From Oscillospiraceae bacterium MB24-C1 (GTDB lineage Bacteria > Bacillota > Clostridia > Oscillospirales > Ruminococcaceae), in assembly GCA_030913685.1 (NCBI GenBank), contig CP133187.1, forward strand, positions 948,501-1,012,500: 64,000 nt of DNA, read 5' to 3'. This document shows positions 18,456-27,376 of the stretch, piece by piece. Position numbers and translations under genes: made by a program. How positions within the stretch are numbered: position 1 is the stretch's first letter; the number at the start of each line of letters is the position of its first letter. Below the pieces are notes generated by a model. That model saw nothing but the letters and a program-made list of their open reading frames with translations, did no database searches and was not told the origin of the DNA.

Positions 18456-19337
18456 CTATTTGTTACTTGCTTCCTGATAAAATTCCCAGGCTTCCTTATC
18501 GGTGAATCCTTCGTGAACAATCTTGGCGACTGCTTCAGCCATGACGGCAGGGTGATTGCTCTGAAAGATATTTCTGCCCATATCCACGCCCGCTCCGCCA
18601 TGCAAAATGACATTGTAAGCCAACGTAAGCGCTTCATTTTCCGGCAATTTTTTGCCACCGGCAACGACAAGTGGAACAGGGCAAGCTGCGACAACTTCTT
18701 GAAAATCATCGCAGTAATATGTTTTGATGATATTTGCGCCTAACTCCGCCAAAATGCGGGTGGCTAGCTTAAAGAATTTTGGTGTCCGTTCCATTTCCTT
18801 GCCGACCGCTACAACGCCCATAGTGGGAATGCTGTAACGCAGACCGGCGTTGACTGCTTTTGAAAGATTATCTAAGCTTAAAAGCTGCCCATTGCCGCCT
18901 ATAAAGGTTTGAATTGCCATGCAGTCGGTGTTCATACGAATGCAGTCTTCGATGTCAACTGCGATCACCTCGTGAGAGAGATCGTCATTGAGCATAGAAG
19001 AGCCAGAAGTAACACGCAAAGCGATTCCCTTTTCGCACTCTGGTGGGACGCAGGTGCGCAGCGCACCGCGCGTGCCCATTAAAACATCCACATGGGGCAA
19101 TAGCTTTGGGATAATCAAATCCAGTCGCTCCAAGCCCGCAGTCGAGCCCATGAAGTAGCCGTGGTCAAATGCAAACATAACAGTTTTTCCGCTTTTTTTA
19201 TTAAAAATGTTGGCAAGGTGCTTTTTCATGCCCCAGTCAAGATTATTTGCACCTTTGACGTAGAAACTCTGGTCGTTTGCAAATGGCTCATCCACATAAT
19301 AGTTTTTGGATACTTTGATGCCATCGAGATCTGCCAT
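18456..19337 (-). CDS. lsrF: 3-hydroxy-5-phosphonooxypentane-2,4-dione thiolase LsrF
   Basis: 293 residues, starting at the ATG at 19337 preceded by AAGGAGG. It belongs to the class I aldolase/DeoC-like LsrF family, which transfers an acetyl group from the isomerised phospho-AI-2 to CoA and ends AI-2 breakdown. Recognisable stretches are TVMFAFDHGYFMGSTAGLER, the central VDIEDCIRMNTD and GANIIKTYYCDDF, whose Lys corresponds to the Schiff-base lysine of the family. VAGGKK and the GGAGVDMGRNIFQ phosphate-binding part complete the barrel. It is the last gene of the lsrACDBF unit, separated from lsrB by a large hairpin. Confidence 0.93.
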   Translation of the reverse strand: MADLDGIKVSKNYYVDEPFANDQSFYVKGANNLDWGMKKHLANIFNKKSGKTVMFAFDHGYFMGSTAGLERLDLIIPKLLPHVDVLMGTRGALRTCVPPECEKGIALRVTSGSSMLNDDLSHEVIAVDIEDCIRMNTDCMAIQTFIGGNGQLLSLDNLSKAVNAGLRYSIPTMGVVAVGKEMERTPKFFKLATRILAELGANIIKTYYCDDFQEVVAACPVPLVVAGGKKLPENEALTLAYNVILHGGAGVDMGRNIFQSNHPAVMAEAVAKIVHEGFTDKEAWEFYQEASNK

Positions 19338-19377
19338 AATGAAATCCTCCTTTTTACGGTTGATAATATTCAATGCT

Positions 19378-19432
19378 CTATGCCTTGCGCATCAGCGGGA
19401 AATGTACTTTCCTGCTGATGCGCAAGGCATAG
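19378..19432 (-). promoter_or_regulatory. Large intercistronic hairpin between lsrB and lsrF
   Basis: The arms 19378-19402 and 19408-19432 pair over 25 bases with one mismatch around a 5-base loop. It lies between the lsrB stop (19487) and the lsrF start (19337). No T run follows, so it probably stabilises the upstream lsrB message or reduces lsrF transcription. Confidence 0.7.
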
Positions 19433-19486
19433 CTGTAGGCAAATGATGCCACAGCCACACCAAGCGGAAGATGAGAGAAATGTAAT

Positions 19487-20641
19487 TTAGAAATCGTAGT
19501 TATTTACGTTATCTTTGTTGAAGACGGCGCGCTCGGGGAGAAGCACCACACCATTGTTTGTCGGCGCAGTGGTAGCACCTTCAACCAGGCAGTCGTTGGG
19601 CATAATCTCAACTGTGCCAATGTTCGGGATGTCTAACTTATCTCCGACCTTAACAGTATTACCTGCTGCGAGGTAAGCGGCGAGATAGACGCCAATACCA
19701 CCCTGAAGACCGCAATCCCACAGGCCCCACTGCTCAATGATTCCAGCCTCGCAATAATCCTTGATGGACATTGGGGAGGCAAATCCGGTGATGGTTATGT
19801 CCTTCTGAGTCAGTCCAGCATTCTGCACAGCTTTAAGCTGGCCAGGCAACGCGGTAGAGTCGTTACAGATGATGAGGTCAATATCTTTCTGTGCCTCGAG
19901 AATGGAAGCACCGATAGAAACGGCCTTTTCAGCGTCCTGCTCCGAGTAGTAGTTGGACGGCGCAACATTGACCCAGTTCGGATACTTTTCTTTAATGTAG
20001 GCTTCGCCGGCTACCTGCCAGGAGTTCTGGTCGGCAACCGTTGCCTGTGAGTAGTGCCAGCAATATTTTACTTCGTCCTTGACGGGGTCTACACCGCGGT
20101 TCTTCAAGGAATCCGCGCCCATATCCACCAACATTTTACCGAGGAGATCAGGTGTGCCCTGAGAGACCATCAGGCTTCGCGCAGTATCAGAAACGTCCGA
20201 GTCCCAGGTGACGACGGTCATGCCCGCAGCAATAGCGTCTGTTAGCGCCGAGTCAAGACCGGTAGCGTCAACCGAAGAGACACAAATGGCATCTGCACCT
20301 GTCGCAATGGCGTTGTTGATGACCTGCACCTGATCGGCAACAGCGGCATTGGGGCTGCCCTGATAATCAACGGTGAATCCCCAGCTTTTGGCATATTCTT
20401 GTGCGCCCTTGTTGGCAGATTCAAAGAATGCGTTTCCGGTAAGCTTCGGGACAAATACGACGGTTTTGCCTTTCACCGATCCGTCGGTCGCGGCTTCTTG
20501 AGATGCCGGTGCGGCAGCGGAAGAAGGCGTTTGCGGAGCCGAAGCGGGCGCCGCAGTGGAAGAGGCAGGGGCGGAATTTCCGCATGCAGCTAATGAAAGC
20601 GCCAATGTCATTGCAAGCGTGAGAGCCAAAATCCTTTTCAT
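19487..20641 (-). CDS. lsrB: Autoinducer-2 binding lipoprotein LsrB
   Basis: A 384-residue solute-binding protein for AI-2. Residues 1-20 are a lipoprotein signal (lipobox SLAAC, Cys20), then a low-complexity Ser/Ala/Pro linker to about residue 50. The mature domain matches LsrB: VVFVPKLTGNAFFESANKGA, SVDATGLDSALTDAIAAGMT, VTWDSDVSDTARS, YYSEQDAEKAV and the C-terminal TAPTNNGVVLLPERAVF. It captures AI-2 outside the cell for the LsrACD importer. In proven LsrB proteins two Asp and an Ala/Pro pair in these same segments contact AI-2; the Asp in WDSDVSD is present. The C-terminal signature and the locus make a ribose-binding role unlikely. Confidence 0.94.
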   Translation of the reverse strand: MKRILALTLAMTLALSLAACGNSAPASSTAAPASAPQTPSSAAAPASQEAATDGSVKGKTVVFVPKLTGNAFFESANKGAQEYAKSWGFTVDYQGSPNAAVADQVQVINNAIATGADAICVSSVDATGLDSALTDAIAAGMTVVTWDSDVSDTARSLMVSQGTPDLLGKMLVDMGADSLKNRGVDPVKDEVKYCWHYSQATVADQNSWQVAGEAYIKEKYPNWVNVAPSNYYSEQDAEKAVSIGASILEAQKDIDLIICNDSTALPGQLKAVQNAGLTQKDITITGFASPMSIKDYCEAGIIEQWGLWDCGLQGGIGVYLAAYLAAGNTVKVGDKLDIPNIGTVEIMPNDCLVEGATTAPTNNGVVLLPERAVFNKDNVNNYDF

Positions 20642-20707
20642 TCAATTTTCCTCCTGTTTTAGTCAGTTTTATTTGAAACACATTTGTGTTTACAAATATA
20701 CATTAAC

Positions 20708-21736
20708 TTAGGTGTTTTTTACTCCCGCCTTGAATAGTTTGCGAAACATTATAGAAAAGCTGCGGTTTTGTGCCAGAGAGCGCCCGATTATAACAATAAG
20801 CAGCAGCATACCCACTGGGATATCAAGATATTGCGTGCTTACCTTAAAGCAGAGAGGAAGTCCAAACTTGAGTACGCCGATCACCACGGCAGCCAGCGCT
20901 GTACCGATGATGCTGCCCTTGCCACCAGTGTTAAGCGTTCCGCCGAGGACAACGGCCGTGATAATAGGTAGCGTAAACGAAAGGCCGATATCGCTCTTGG
21001 CGGTACCCAGATAAGCGGTCAACACAATACCGGCGATGGAAGCCCCCACGGCTGAAAGCATATAGGTACTCATGATGACGAGACGTGTGTTAATACCCGA
21101 CATTTCGGCTGCCTGTTGATTAACTCCAACCAGAAATACGCGTCTTCCGTATTTAGATTTGTGCAGCAATATGTAACAAATGGTAATTAACACGACAAAC
21201 AGAATGATCTGGAATGGGATAACGCCGAACATTTTATATTTGGCTATGCGGGTGAACTGCTCCGGAAAGCCGCTGATGCCCTTGTAGCTCGCAGTTGCAG
21301 AAAGATTTGATATCAGCAGGGCCACGCCAGAGTAAAGAAAGCTACCGCCTAGCGTCACCACCATGGGCTGCACTTTACAGTAAGCTACAAAAAAACCCGA
21401 AAGTGCCCCGCAAAATGCTGCTATGACCATCGAAAGAATAACCGCTACCCAGATATTCAACCCCGCGTCCTGCCAGCTGACCCCAATAACAATAGAGGTC
21501 AAACCGACAATAGAACCAGCTTGTATATCAATTCCGCCTGTAATCATAACAAAGGTCACAAACAGGGAAATGATACAGATTGAAATGATGTCATTGATCG
21601 ACAGGAGCATACGTGCCAGAGTAAACTTGCTGCTGGCCATAGAAAAAATGACAATTTCCAAAACGAGGATGGTGAGCAGTGCCGCTTCCCAACTGGCTAA
21701 AGGCTTTTTTAAGCGCTTGATAAACGTACTGTTCAT
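20708..21736 (-). CDS. lsrD: AI-2 import system permease LsrD
   Basis: A 342-residue ABC permease of the sugar BPD_transp_2 class with about nine to ten hydrophobic segments. The family pattern MITGGIDIQAGSIVGLTSIV (about residues 64-83) and VVLGGTLNTGGKGSIIGTAL, the EAA-like loop that contacts the ATPase, are visible. The start overlaps the lsrC stop by four bases, and it precedes lsrB. Assignment to LsrD rather than another sugar permease relies on the complete lsr context. Confidence 0.9.
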   Translation of the reverse strand: MNSTFIKRLKKPLASWEAALLTILVLEIVIFSMASSKFTLARMLLSINDIISICIISLFVTFVMITGGIDIQAGSIVGLTSIVIGVSWQDAGLNIWVAVILSMVIAAFCGALSGFFVAYCKVQPMVVTLGGSFLYSGVALLISNLSATASYKGISGFPEQFTRIAKYKMFGVIPFQIILFVVLITICYILLHKSKYGRRVFLVGVNQQAAEMSGINTRLVIMSTYMLSAVGASIAGIVLTAYLGTAKSDIGLSFTLPIITAVVLGGTLNTGGKGSIIGTALAAVVIGVLKFGLPLCFKVSTQYLDIPVGMLLLIVIIGRSLAQNRSFSIMFRKLFKAGVKNT

Positions 21737-22752
21737 GTCGTTTGCCCCCCCTTGGTTATTTGCACTGCCGAGGTGCGGGCTGACAGCCGCTCTCTGCGGT
21801 TTTTCTCAGCCACTCGCTGTTGCATCAGGGCGTCTACAACCACGATTGTAATTAACAAAACACCAGTGATGGTATTGTCGTAGTCGGATGAGAAACCGAG
21901 AAAAACCAGTATGCGACTGATTGAGGACATGATTATGGCCCCTATTGACGAGCCGATGATGCTGCCCAGTCCACCGGTAAGGCTTATTCCACCGAGGACG
22001 CAGGCTGCGATGGCTTTCATCTCGTAGTTGACGCCGGCTGTCGGCGTAATAAAGCCGATTCGTGAGGAGTAGACAATGCCTGCGACAGCGGCAAAAGCGC
22101 CGCACAGAATATAAGCGCAAATTTTTGTGGTGCGCACCGGAATTCCAACCAGCGTTGCGCCGGCGGCATTGTCACCAACCGAAATAAAATATTTACCTCG
22201 GCGCGTTCGGGTTAAAATGACATGAATTGCAATGATGGCGATTAGGACAACGGCATAAAAAACAGTTAAACTGCCAACGAGCTTTTTCTGCGATACGAGG
22301 GTGAATTCAGCGGGCAGATTCTCGACCCAGGCACCATGGGTGTAAACATAGATCAGCCCTCTAACCACGCCGTTTGTGCCTAATGTGAATATAAGGGAAG
22401 GTATGCCCATGACCGCGATGCCCCAGCCATTGATTAGCCCGATGACGCTACCTACGCAAATTCCGGCGACAAAAGCGATACCCCAGCTTGCTCCGTCGCG
22501 AAGCAACGTTGACGATACTGCCGCCGAAAGGCCCAGTGTGGCACCTATCGAAACATCAATCTCACCGGTCAGTATGACAAATGCGATACCGGCTGCGAGC
22601 AAGGTAAAAACAACACTGTCATTCAGGCAGTTGATCAGTGAAGTGGGTGCAAGAAAAGCTGGATTGATCAAGCCGACTCCGCCGAATAAAAGAACGAGAA
22701 ACATCAGGCTGCTTATCTCGCGCGCTTTAATAAACTTTTTGATTAGGTTCAT
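21733..22752 (-). CDS. lsrC: AI-2 import system permease LsrC
   Basis: A 339-residue ABC permease with the same architecture as the neighbouring permease: LTGEIDVSIGATLGLSAAVS near the N-terminus and VLGGISLTGGLGSIIGSSIG as the ATPase-contacting loop. It pairs with LsrD as the heterodimeric channel. Four-base overlaps with lsrA upstream and lsrD downstream show tight coupling. The gene order A-C-D-B-F equals that of the enteric lsr operon. Confidence 0.9.
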   Translation of the reverse strand: MNLIKKFIKAREISSLMFLVLLFGGVGLINPAFLAPTSLINCLNDSVVFTLLAAGIAFVILTGEIDVSIGATLGLSAAVSSTLLRDGASWGIAFVAGICVGSVIGLINGWGIAVMGIPSLIFTLGTNGVVRGLIYVYTHGAWVENLPAEFTLVSQKKLVGSLTVFYAVVLIAIIAIHVILTRTRRGKYFISVGDNAAGATLVGIPVRTTKICAYILCGAFAAVAGIVYSSRIGFITPTAGVNYEMKAIAACVLGGISLTGGLGSIIGSSIGAIIMSSISRILVFLGFSSDYDNTITGVLLITIVVVDALMQQRVAEKNRRERLSARTSAVQITKGGQTT

Positions 22753-24281
22753 GTGCGCACCTGCTTTCCGTCCAATACGCCAAAGGCGGCCGACATCAGG
22801 CTGTCCTGATTGATCTCTTCCTTTGAAAACTCGCTGTTAATTCGCCCCTGATACATCGTGACAACACGATCTGAAAGTTCGATTATTTCTTCCATATCCG
22901 AAGAGATGAGCATGATGGCGACACCCTGATCGCGTAGCTTGTGGATTATGGTGTATACTTCGGCGCGTGCTGCGGCATCTATTCCTCTGGTGGGCTCGTC
23001 GAGTATAACCAGATTGGGATTGGTGGAAAGCGCTCTGCCAATGACGATTTTTTGCTGGTTTCCGCCCGAAAGGCTGCCCGTTATCTGATCCTGACCGGTC
23101 ACCTTAATGTGAAAATCCTGAACGTAGCATTCAGTTAGGTCGCACTCCGCCTTTTTGCTGAGAAAAAACCTGCCCATCGAAAGATTATAAAGGATGGAGG
23201 AAGTTGTATTTGCCGCCACATCGCTAATCTTAAACAGACCATGCAAATGCCGGTCCTCCGGTACATAGTTGATGCCGGCCTGTATGACTTTGGCTGTGGA
23301 AAAACCGGTGATATCCCTGTCTTTCAGCAGGACTTTTCCACTTAAAATAGTATCCCGCCCGATTATGGTGGTTGCAAGCTCGGTTCGTCCGGCACCCACA
23401 ACGCCCGCAACGCCCAATATTTCACCCGGATAGACCTCTAAATTGATGTTGCTAAACCCGTAACCAGAAAGTTCTTTGACAGTGAGCACCGGCTTCAAAG
23501 TTGTGTAGTCAATTGCGGTTATTCTGCACCCGGTCTTTTCGTCACATTTCACCTCGATACTCGGGGGTAGCAGACCCTTGACCAACATTTCGCGCGTGAA
23601 GTCTTCTATCGGCCCGCGCAGTGTTACAATGCCATCTCTAAGAATAGCAACGTGAGTGGCAATTTCGAACACTTCGTTAAGACGATGCGTGATATAGATG
23701 ATGCCGATGTTCTTGGCCTTTAAATCGGCTATGCAGGCAAACAAGCTGCCTACCTCGTCGAAGGTAAGGGCGCTGGTTGGCTCATCCAAAATAAGTAGAC
23801 GCGCATTTCGCAGCAGCCCCCTTAGTATTTCTACCAGTTGCTGCTCCGCTATCGAAAGACTACTCGCCTTTCTGTTCATATCCAGCTGCCAGCCTACTTC
23901 ATCCATAAGCGTCGCTAGTCTGCTGCGCAGGATGGAGGTTTTCTGTTCAAAACCGATAAGAATGTTTTCCTCTACCGTCATATTCGGGAATATCATCGGC
24001 TCCTGTGGCACCATATATATGCCGTGAGACAAGGCCAGCGCGGGCTTTGTAAGATGAACCTTTTTGCCATCAATTTCAATACTGCCGTTGTCCGGCTGGT
24101 AAATTCCCATAATAATTTTCATTAAGGTGCTTTTGCCTGCGCCGTTGCCGCCGATAAGCGCGACCACTTCGCCTGCGTTGACCGTTAGATCAATGCCTTT
24201 AAGAACGGCGTTTTGCCCGAAAGACTTATGGATATTCAGGGCGGAAAGAATAGTAGCATTGGCCGCCTTTTGTTCTGCCAT
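22749..24281 (-). CDS. lsrA: AI-2 import ATP-binding protein LsrA
   Basis: A 510-residue sugar-class ABC ATPase with two nucleotide-binding domains. Domain one has Walker A GGNGAGKST (about residues 43-51), a degenerate signature LSIAEQQLVEI and Walker B LLILDEPTSAL. Domain two has a degenerate Walker A (GVVGAGRTE), the signature LSGGNQQKIVIGRAL and Walker B LVILDEPTRGID. This asymmetry is normal for RbsA/LsrA proteins. It is the first gene of the lsrACDBF operon and has a good promoter upstream. Confidence 0.93.
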   Translation of the reverse strand: MAEQKAANATILSALNIHKSFGQNAVLKGIDLTVNAGEVVALIGGNGAGKSTLMKIIMGIYQPDNGSIEIDGKKVHLTKPALALSHGIYMVPQEPMIFPNMTVEENILIGFEQKTSILRSRLATLMDEVGWQLDMNRKASSLSIAEQQLVEILRGLLRNARLLILDEPTSALTFDEVGSLFACIADLKAKNIGIIYITHRLNEVFEIATHVAILRDGIVTLRGPIEDFTREMLVKGLLPPSIEVKCDEKTGCRITAIDYTTLKPVLTVKELSGYGFSNINLEVYPGEILGVAGVVGAGRTELATTIIGRDTILSGKVLLKDRDITGFSTAKVIQAGINYVPEDRHLHGLFKISDVAANTTSSILYNLSMGRFFLSKKAECDLTECYVQDFHIKVTGQDQITGSLSGGNQQKIVIGRALSTNPNLVILDEPTRGIDAAARAEVYTIIHKLRDQGVAIMLISSDMEEIIELSDRVVTMYQGRINSEFSKEEINQDSLMSAAFGVLDGKQVRT

Positions 24282-24360
24282 ACCCGTACCTCCGTGTAAC
24301 TCTTTGCTTCGTGAACAAAAGTTTTGATTGACGATTTTTATTCCATGTTCTTTTGAGACA

Positions 24361-24401
24361 ATGATAATTTATTTAAAAACGATTGTCAATTGATCGAATT
24401 G
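24361..24401 (-). promoter_or_regulatory. lsrA promoter with overlapping palindrome
   Basis: On the minus strand, TTGACA (24384-24389), a 17-base spacer and TATCAT (24361-24366) form a good sigma-A-type promoter 80 bases before lsrA. The -35 box overlaps an inverted repeat, CAATT-GATCG-AATTG (24387-24401), a position suited to a repressor such as LsrR. Confidence 0.65.
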
Positions 24402-24553
24402 TGCCCTCCTTTCATGAAATTGGATATTTTACATAATTACCCGTTGCTAAATTAGGCGTTATTAAGAATAAAGGCGCAAAATTAGTCGCTCTGCACAAAG
24501 GAAACAATTGGGATTCTTATAAATTCCTCAAAAATAATTTTTCCGATATTTGT

Positions 24554-24583
24554 TTGACAACGCTATGCTTTGGCTGATATACT
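24554..24583 (+). promoter_or_regulatory. lsrR promoter
   Basis: TTGACA (24554-24559), an 18-base spacer and TATACT (24578-24583) lie 51 bases before the lsrR start. The -10 box runs into the inverted repeat listed next. Confidence 0.7.
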
Positions 24584-24618
24584 TAAACAAAAGAAAACAT
24601 TAATTACATTTGTTTAAG
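24582..24618 (+). promoter_or_regulatory. Inverted repeat in the lsrR leader, candidate operator
   Basis: CTTAAACAAA is followed after about 17 bases by its exact complement TTTGTTTAAG. The repeat begins inside the -10 box and covers the presumed transcription start, fitting autoregulation by LsrR. Function is inferred. Confidence 0.5.
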
Positions 24619-24634
24619 AAAAGTGGAGAATTGA

Positions 24635-25549
24635 ATGAATTACGAAGAGTCGTTGATCATTAAAACAGCATGGTACTATTATTTAGAAAATATGACGCAG
24701 CAGCGCATTGCCGAGATATTAGGAATTTCTCGCATACGCGTCATTAAACTATTAGAAAAAGCAAGGCAGACTGGTGTCATCCAGTTTAAAGTGCGTAGGG
24801 ACAGTGCCGTCCGCATGACCCTTGAAAAAAAGCTTTGCGAAAAATATCATTTACAAGATTCTTTTGTCGTGCCGACCAACCCAGAGGCAGATGGTGTCAA
24901 TGAAACCATCGCCAAAGCCGCGGCAATGTATATTAGTGATCGCATCAACGAAAATACTTATATCAATATCGGCTACGGTGATACACCCAGCCGTGTACTT
25001 AATAATCTTGCTATGATGAGCGAGAAGCCAATCACCTGCATTTCGCTTACCGGTGGTGTCAACTATTACCTGCCCAACACGCATTCGCAGACTTTCAACG
25101 CCAGACTGTTTTTGATGCCCGCTCCGTTGATCGCCTCTTCTGACACGCTGGCCCACGCCATGCGCCAAGAAGCGTCGGTGACCGAAATATCGCGCATGGC
25201 TATGCTTGCGGGCATCACAGTCGTCGGCATCGGTGGCATGTCGGAGGACGCCACTATTTTCAAATCCGGCATCTTGAGCAAAAATGATCTGCTCTATCTT
25301 AAAATGCAGGGTGCGGTTGGCGATATGCTCAGTCATTTCCTTGATGAAAATGGCAACCTTTTAAACCACGATGTTGAAGATCGGTTGATCAGCACGCCTT
25401 TAGAAACGATCAAAGGGCTTGACAATGTCATAGGTGTAGCAGCGGGCAATGACAAGGTTGCCGCTATACGTGCGGTGCTGCGCGGCTCTTATCTCGATGT
25501 GCTCATTACCGATGAGAATACAGCACATCAGCTTTTAGAGAACGAATAG
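24635..25549 (+). CDS. lsrR: SorC/DeoR-like transcriptional regulator LsrR
   Basis: A 304-residue regulator. The N-terminal helix-turn-helix is clear (NMTQQRIAEILGISRIRVIK, residues about 18-37), followed by the SorC sugar-binding domain (NIGYGDTPSRVLNNLAM, CISLTGGVNYYLPN, VVGIGGMSED, LDNVIGVAAGNDKVAAIRAV). In the known system LsrR represses lsr genes until phospho-AI-2 binds. It is divergent from lsrA and upstream of the AI-2 kinase gene, which supports the assignment over other SorC regulators. GTGGAG precedes the ATG. Confidence 0.92.
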   Translation: MNYEESLIIKTAWYYYLENMTQQRIAEILGISRIRVIKLLEKARQTGVIQFKVRRDSAVRMTLEKKLCEKYHLQDSFVVPTNPEADGVNETIAKAAAMYISDRINENTYINIGYGDTPSRVLNNLAMMSEKPITCISLTGGVNYYLPNTHSQTFNARLFLMPAPLIASSDTLAHAMRQEASVTEISRMAMLAGITVVGIGGMSEDATIFKSGILSKNDLLYLKMQGAVGDMLSHFLDENGNLLNHDVEDRLISTPLETIKGLDNVIGVAAGNDKVAAIRAVLRGSYLDVLITDENTAHQLLENE

Positions 25550-25693
25550 CGCCAGAGCGCAAACGAAGCTTAATGGCAGTTATTCACTGTTTCAGGTCGT
25601 CCATGCAGTTTTATTTTACAATAATCCCGGGTTAAATCAGCGCGTTTTATGGCAGCAAAACCTGATATAGAAGCTAAAAGGAGGTTATCAATC

Positions 25694-27259
25694 GTGTCTC
25701 AGAAATATTTGATGGCGCTTGATGCAGGTACAGGCAGCGTTCGGGCTGTTGTATTTGACATTTGTGGGAACCAGGTCGGTTGTGTCCAGCGTGAATGGAC
25801 ACATGCTGAAAACCCACAGTGGCCCGGTAGTATGGATTTCAACTGGGTACATAATTGGACTCTTGCCTGTGAATGCATTCAAAAAGTTCTAGTGGAAGCG
25901 CAAATCTCCTCTGCTGATATTGCGGCGGTGTCCACAACTTGTATGCGTGAGGGCATTGTGCTTTACGACGCTACTGGAACCGAAATTTGGGCCTGTGCAA
26001 ACGTAGATGCCCGCAGTACCGATGAAGTAGGCCAGCTTATCGCACTAAACCCTGAGCTAGAGAAGGAAATTTATCTTGAGTCAGGTCAGACCTATGCACT
26101 AGGCGCCCTGCCACGGCTGCTTTGGGTTAAAAATAAGATGCCTGAAGTTTATGAAAAAACTGCAACCATTGGTATGTTCAACGACTGGTTGATATATAAA
26201 CTGACGGGCGTACTTGAAATTGAGCCTAGTAACGGTTCCACAACCGGTATATTTAATCTTAAAAACAGAGCGTGGAACGCTGAAATTGCACGCAAATGCG
26301 GCCTTCGGGACGACATATTCCCACCTGTACGCGAATGCGGCTGCAAAATTGCACAGGTCAGCGAACAGGGCGCCCGGCAGACTGGCCTAGCGACCGGAAC
26401 CGCCGTTGTTGTCGGCGGAGGCGACGCGCAGCTGGGTTGCATCGGTGTCGGAGCCGTTGACGCGGGTCAGGCCGCGGTGTTTGGCGGCAGCTTTTGGCAG
26501 TATGAATATAATACGGCTGACGGCAGTACCGACCCTGGCTGCCGGGTGCGTGTCAACTGTCATGCCGTTCCGGGCATCTGGCAATATGAGGCACTGGCTT
26601 TTAAGCCCGGCTTGGTCATGCGTTGGTTCAGAGACGGTTTCTGTCAGCTCGAACAGCAGTTCGGCTGTCAAACAGGGCAAGACCCTTATTATTTAATGGA
26701 TCAAGAGGCCGCAAAGATACCCGCTGGTTGCTACGGTATGATGTGCGCTTTTTCGGATGTCATGAACTATATCAACTGGAAGCACGCCGCACCTACTTTT
26801 ACCAACTTTGATCTGGATCCCCAGCGCTTTAATCGCTATACATTTTACCGCGCTATTTTAGAAAATACCGCGCTGATCACAAAGGGCCATCTAGAACTGG
26901 TGCGCGAAGCTACCGGCAATGCGCCGGATGAAATTATTTTTGCCGGGGGCGCTTCGAAAAGTCCACTCTGGTGTCAGATTCTTTCCGATGCCCTCGGTAT
27001 ACCTGTAAAGGTGCCGGTTGTAAAAGAAGCCACCGCGCTTGGCGCTGCAATCCTTGCGGGATATGGCGTCGGTATTTTCAGCGATATTTCTCAGACGGCA
27101 CATAATCTGGTTAAGTGGGATAGAACCTACACCCCCAACATGGAAAATCACGCGGTTTACAGCGAGAATTATCAGCGTTGGAAACAGGTTTATAAGGCAC
27201 AACTTACACTTTGCGACCAAAAACTGACCAAAAATATGTGGATTGCCCCCGGGCTTTAG
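25694..27259 (+). CDS. lsrK: Autoinducer-2 kinase LsrK
   Basis: A 521-residue FGGY-family carbohydrate kinase that phosphorylates imported AI-2 (DPD), trapping it in the cell. The start is the GTG at 25694, with GGAGG about nine bases upstream; the ATG 45 bases earlier lacks a site. Family features are LMALDAGTGSVRAVVFDI (first ATP-binding motif), STTCMREGIVLYD, DARSTDEV, a central NDWLIYKLTG and the C-terminal EIIFAGGASKSPLWCQILSD adenosine motif. It lies 144 bases after lsrR and before the cupin gene. Confidence 0.92.
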   Translation: MSQKYLMALDAGTGSVRAVVFDICGNQVGCVQREWTHAENPQWPGSMDFNWVHNWTLACECIQKVLVEAQISSADIAAVSTTCMREGIVLYDATGTEIWACANVDARSTDEVGQLIALNPELEKEIYLESGQTYALGALPRLLWVKNKMPEVYEKTATIGMFNDWLIYKLTGVLEIEPSNGSTTGIFNLKNRAWNAEIARKCGLRDDIFPPVRECGCKIAQVSEQGARQTGLATGTAVVVGGGDAQLGCIGVGAVDAGQAAVFGGSFWQYEYNTADGSTDPGCRVRVNCHAVPGIWQYEALAFKPGLVMRWFRDGFCQLEQQFGCQTGQDPYYLMDQEAAKIPAGCYGMMCAFSDVMNYINWKHAAPTFTNFDLDPQRFNRYTFYRAILENTALITKGHLELVREATGNAPDEIIFAGGASKSPLWCQILSDALGIPVKVPVVKEATALGAAILAGYGVGIFSDISQTAHNLVKWDRTYTPNMENHAVYSENYQRWKQVYKAQLTLCDQKLTKNMWIAPGL

Positions 27260-27376
27260 ATTTGAGTCATTTCAAGCGAGAAGTCTAAGTGCTCTATCTA
27301 GCAAAACGATTGACTTTTGCGCCATCATCGCGGCGTATCCAATGCATAATAATTACTAAAAAGGTGGGTGTACTAA

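Larger units (their letters stand above)
24282..24634. other. Divergent lsrA/lsrR intergenic region
   Basis: 353 bases with no gene, holding back-to-back promoters for lsrACDBF and lsrR and two palindromic elements that are candidate LsrR operators; each is listed separately. Confidence 0.6.
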
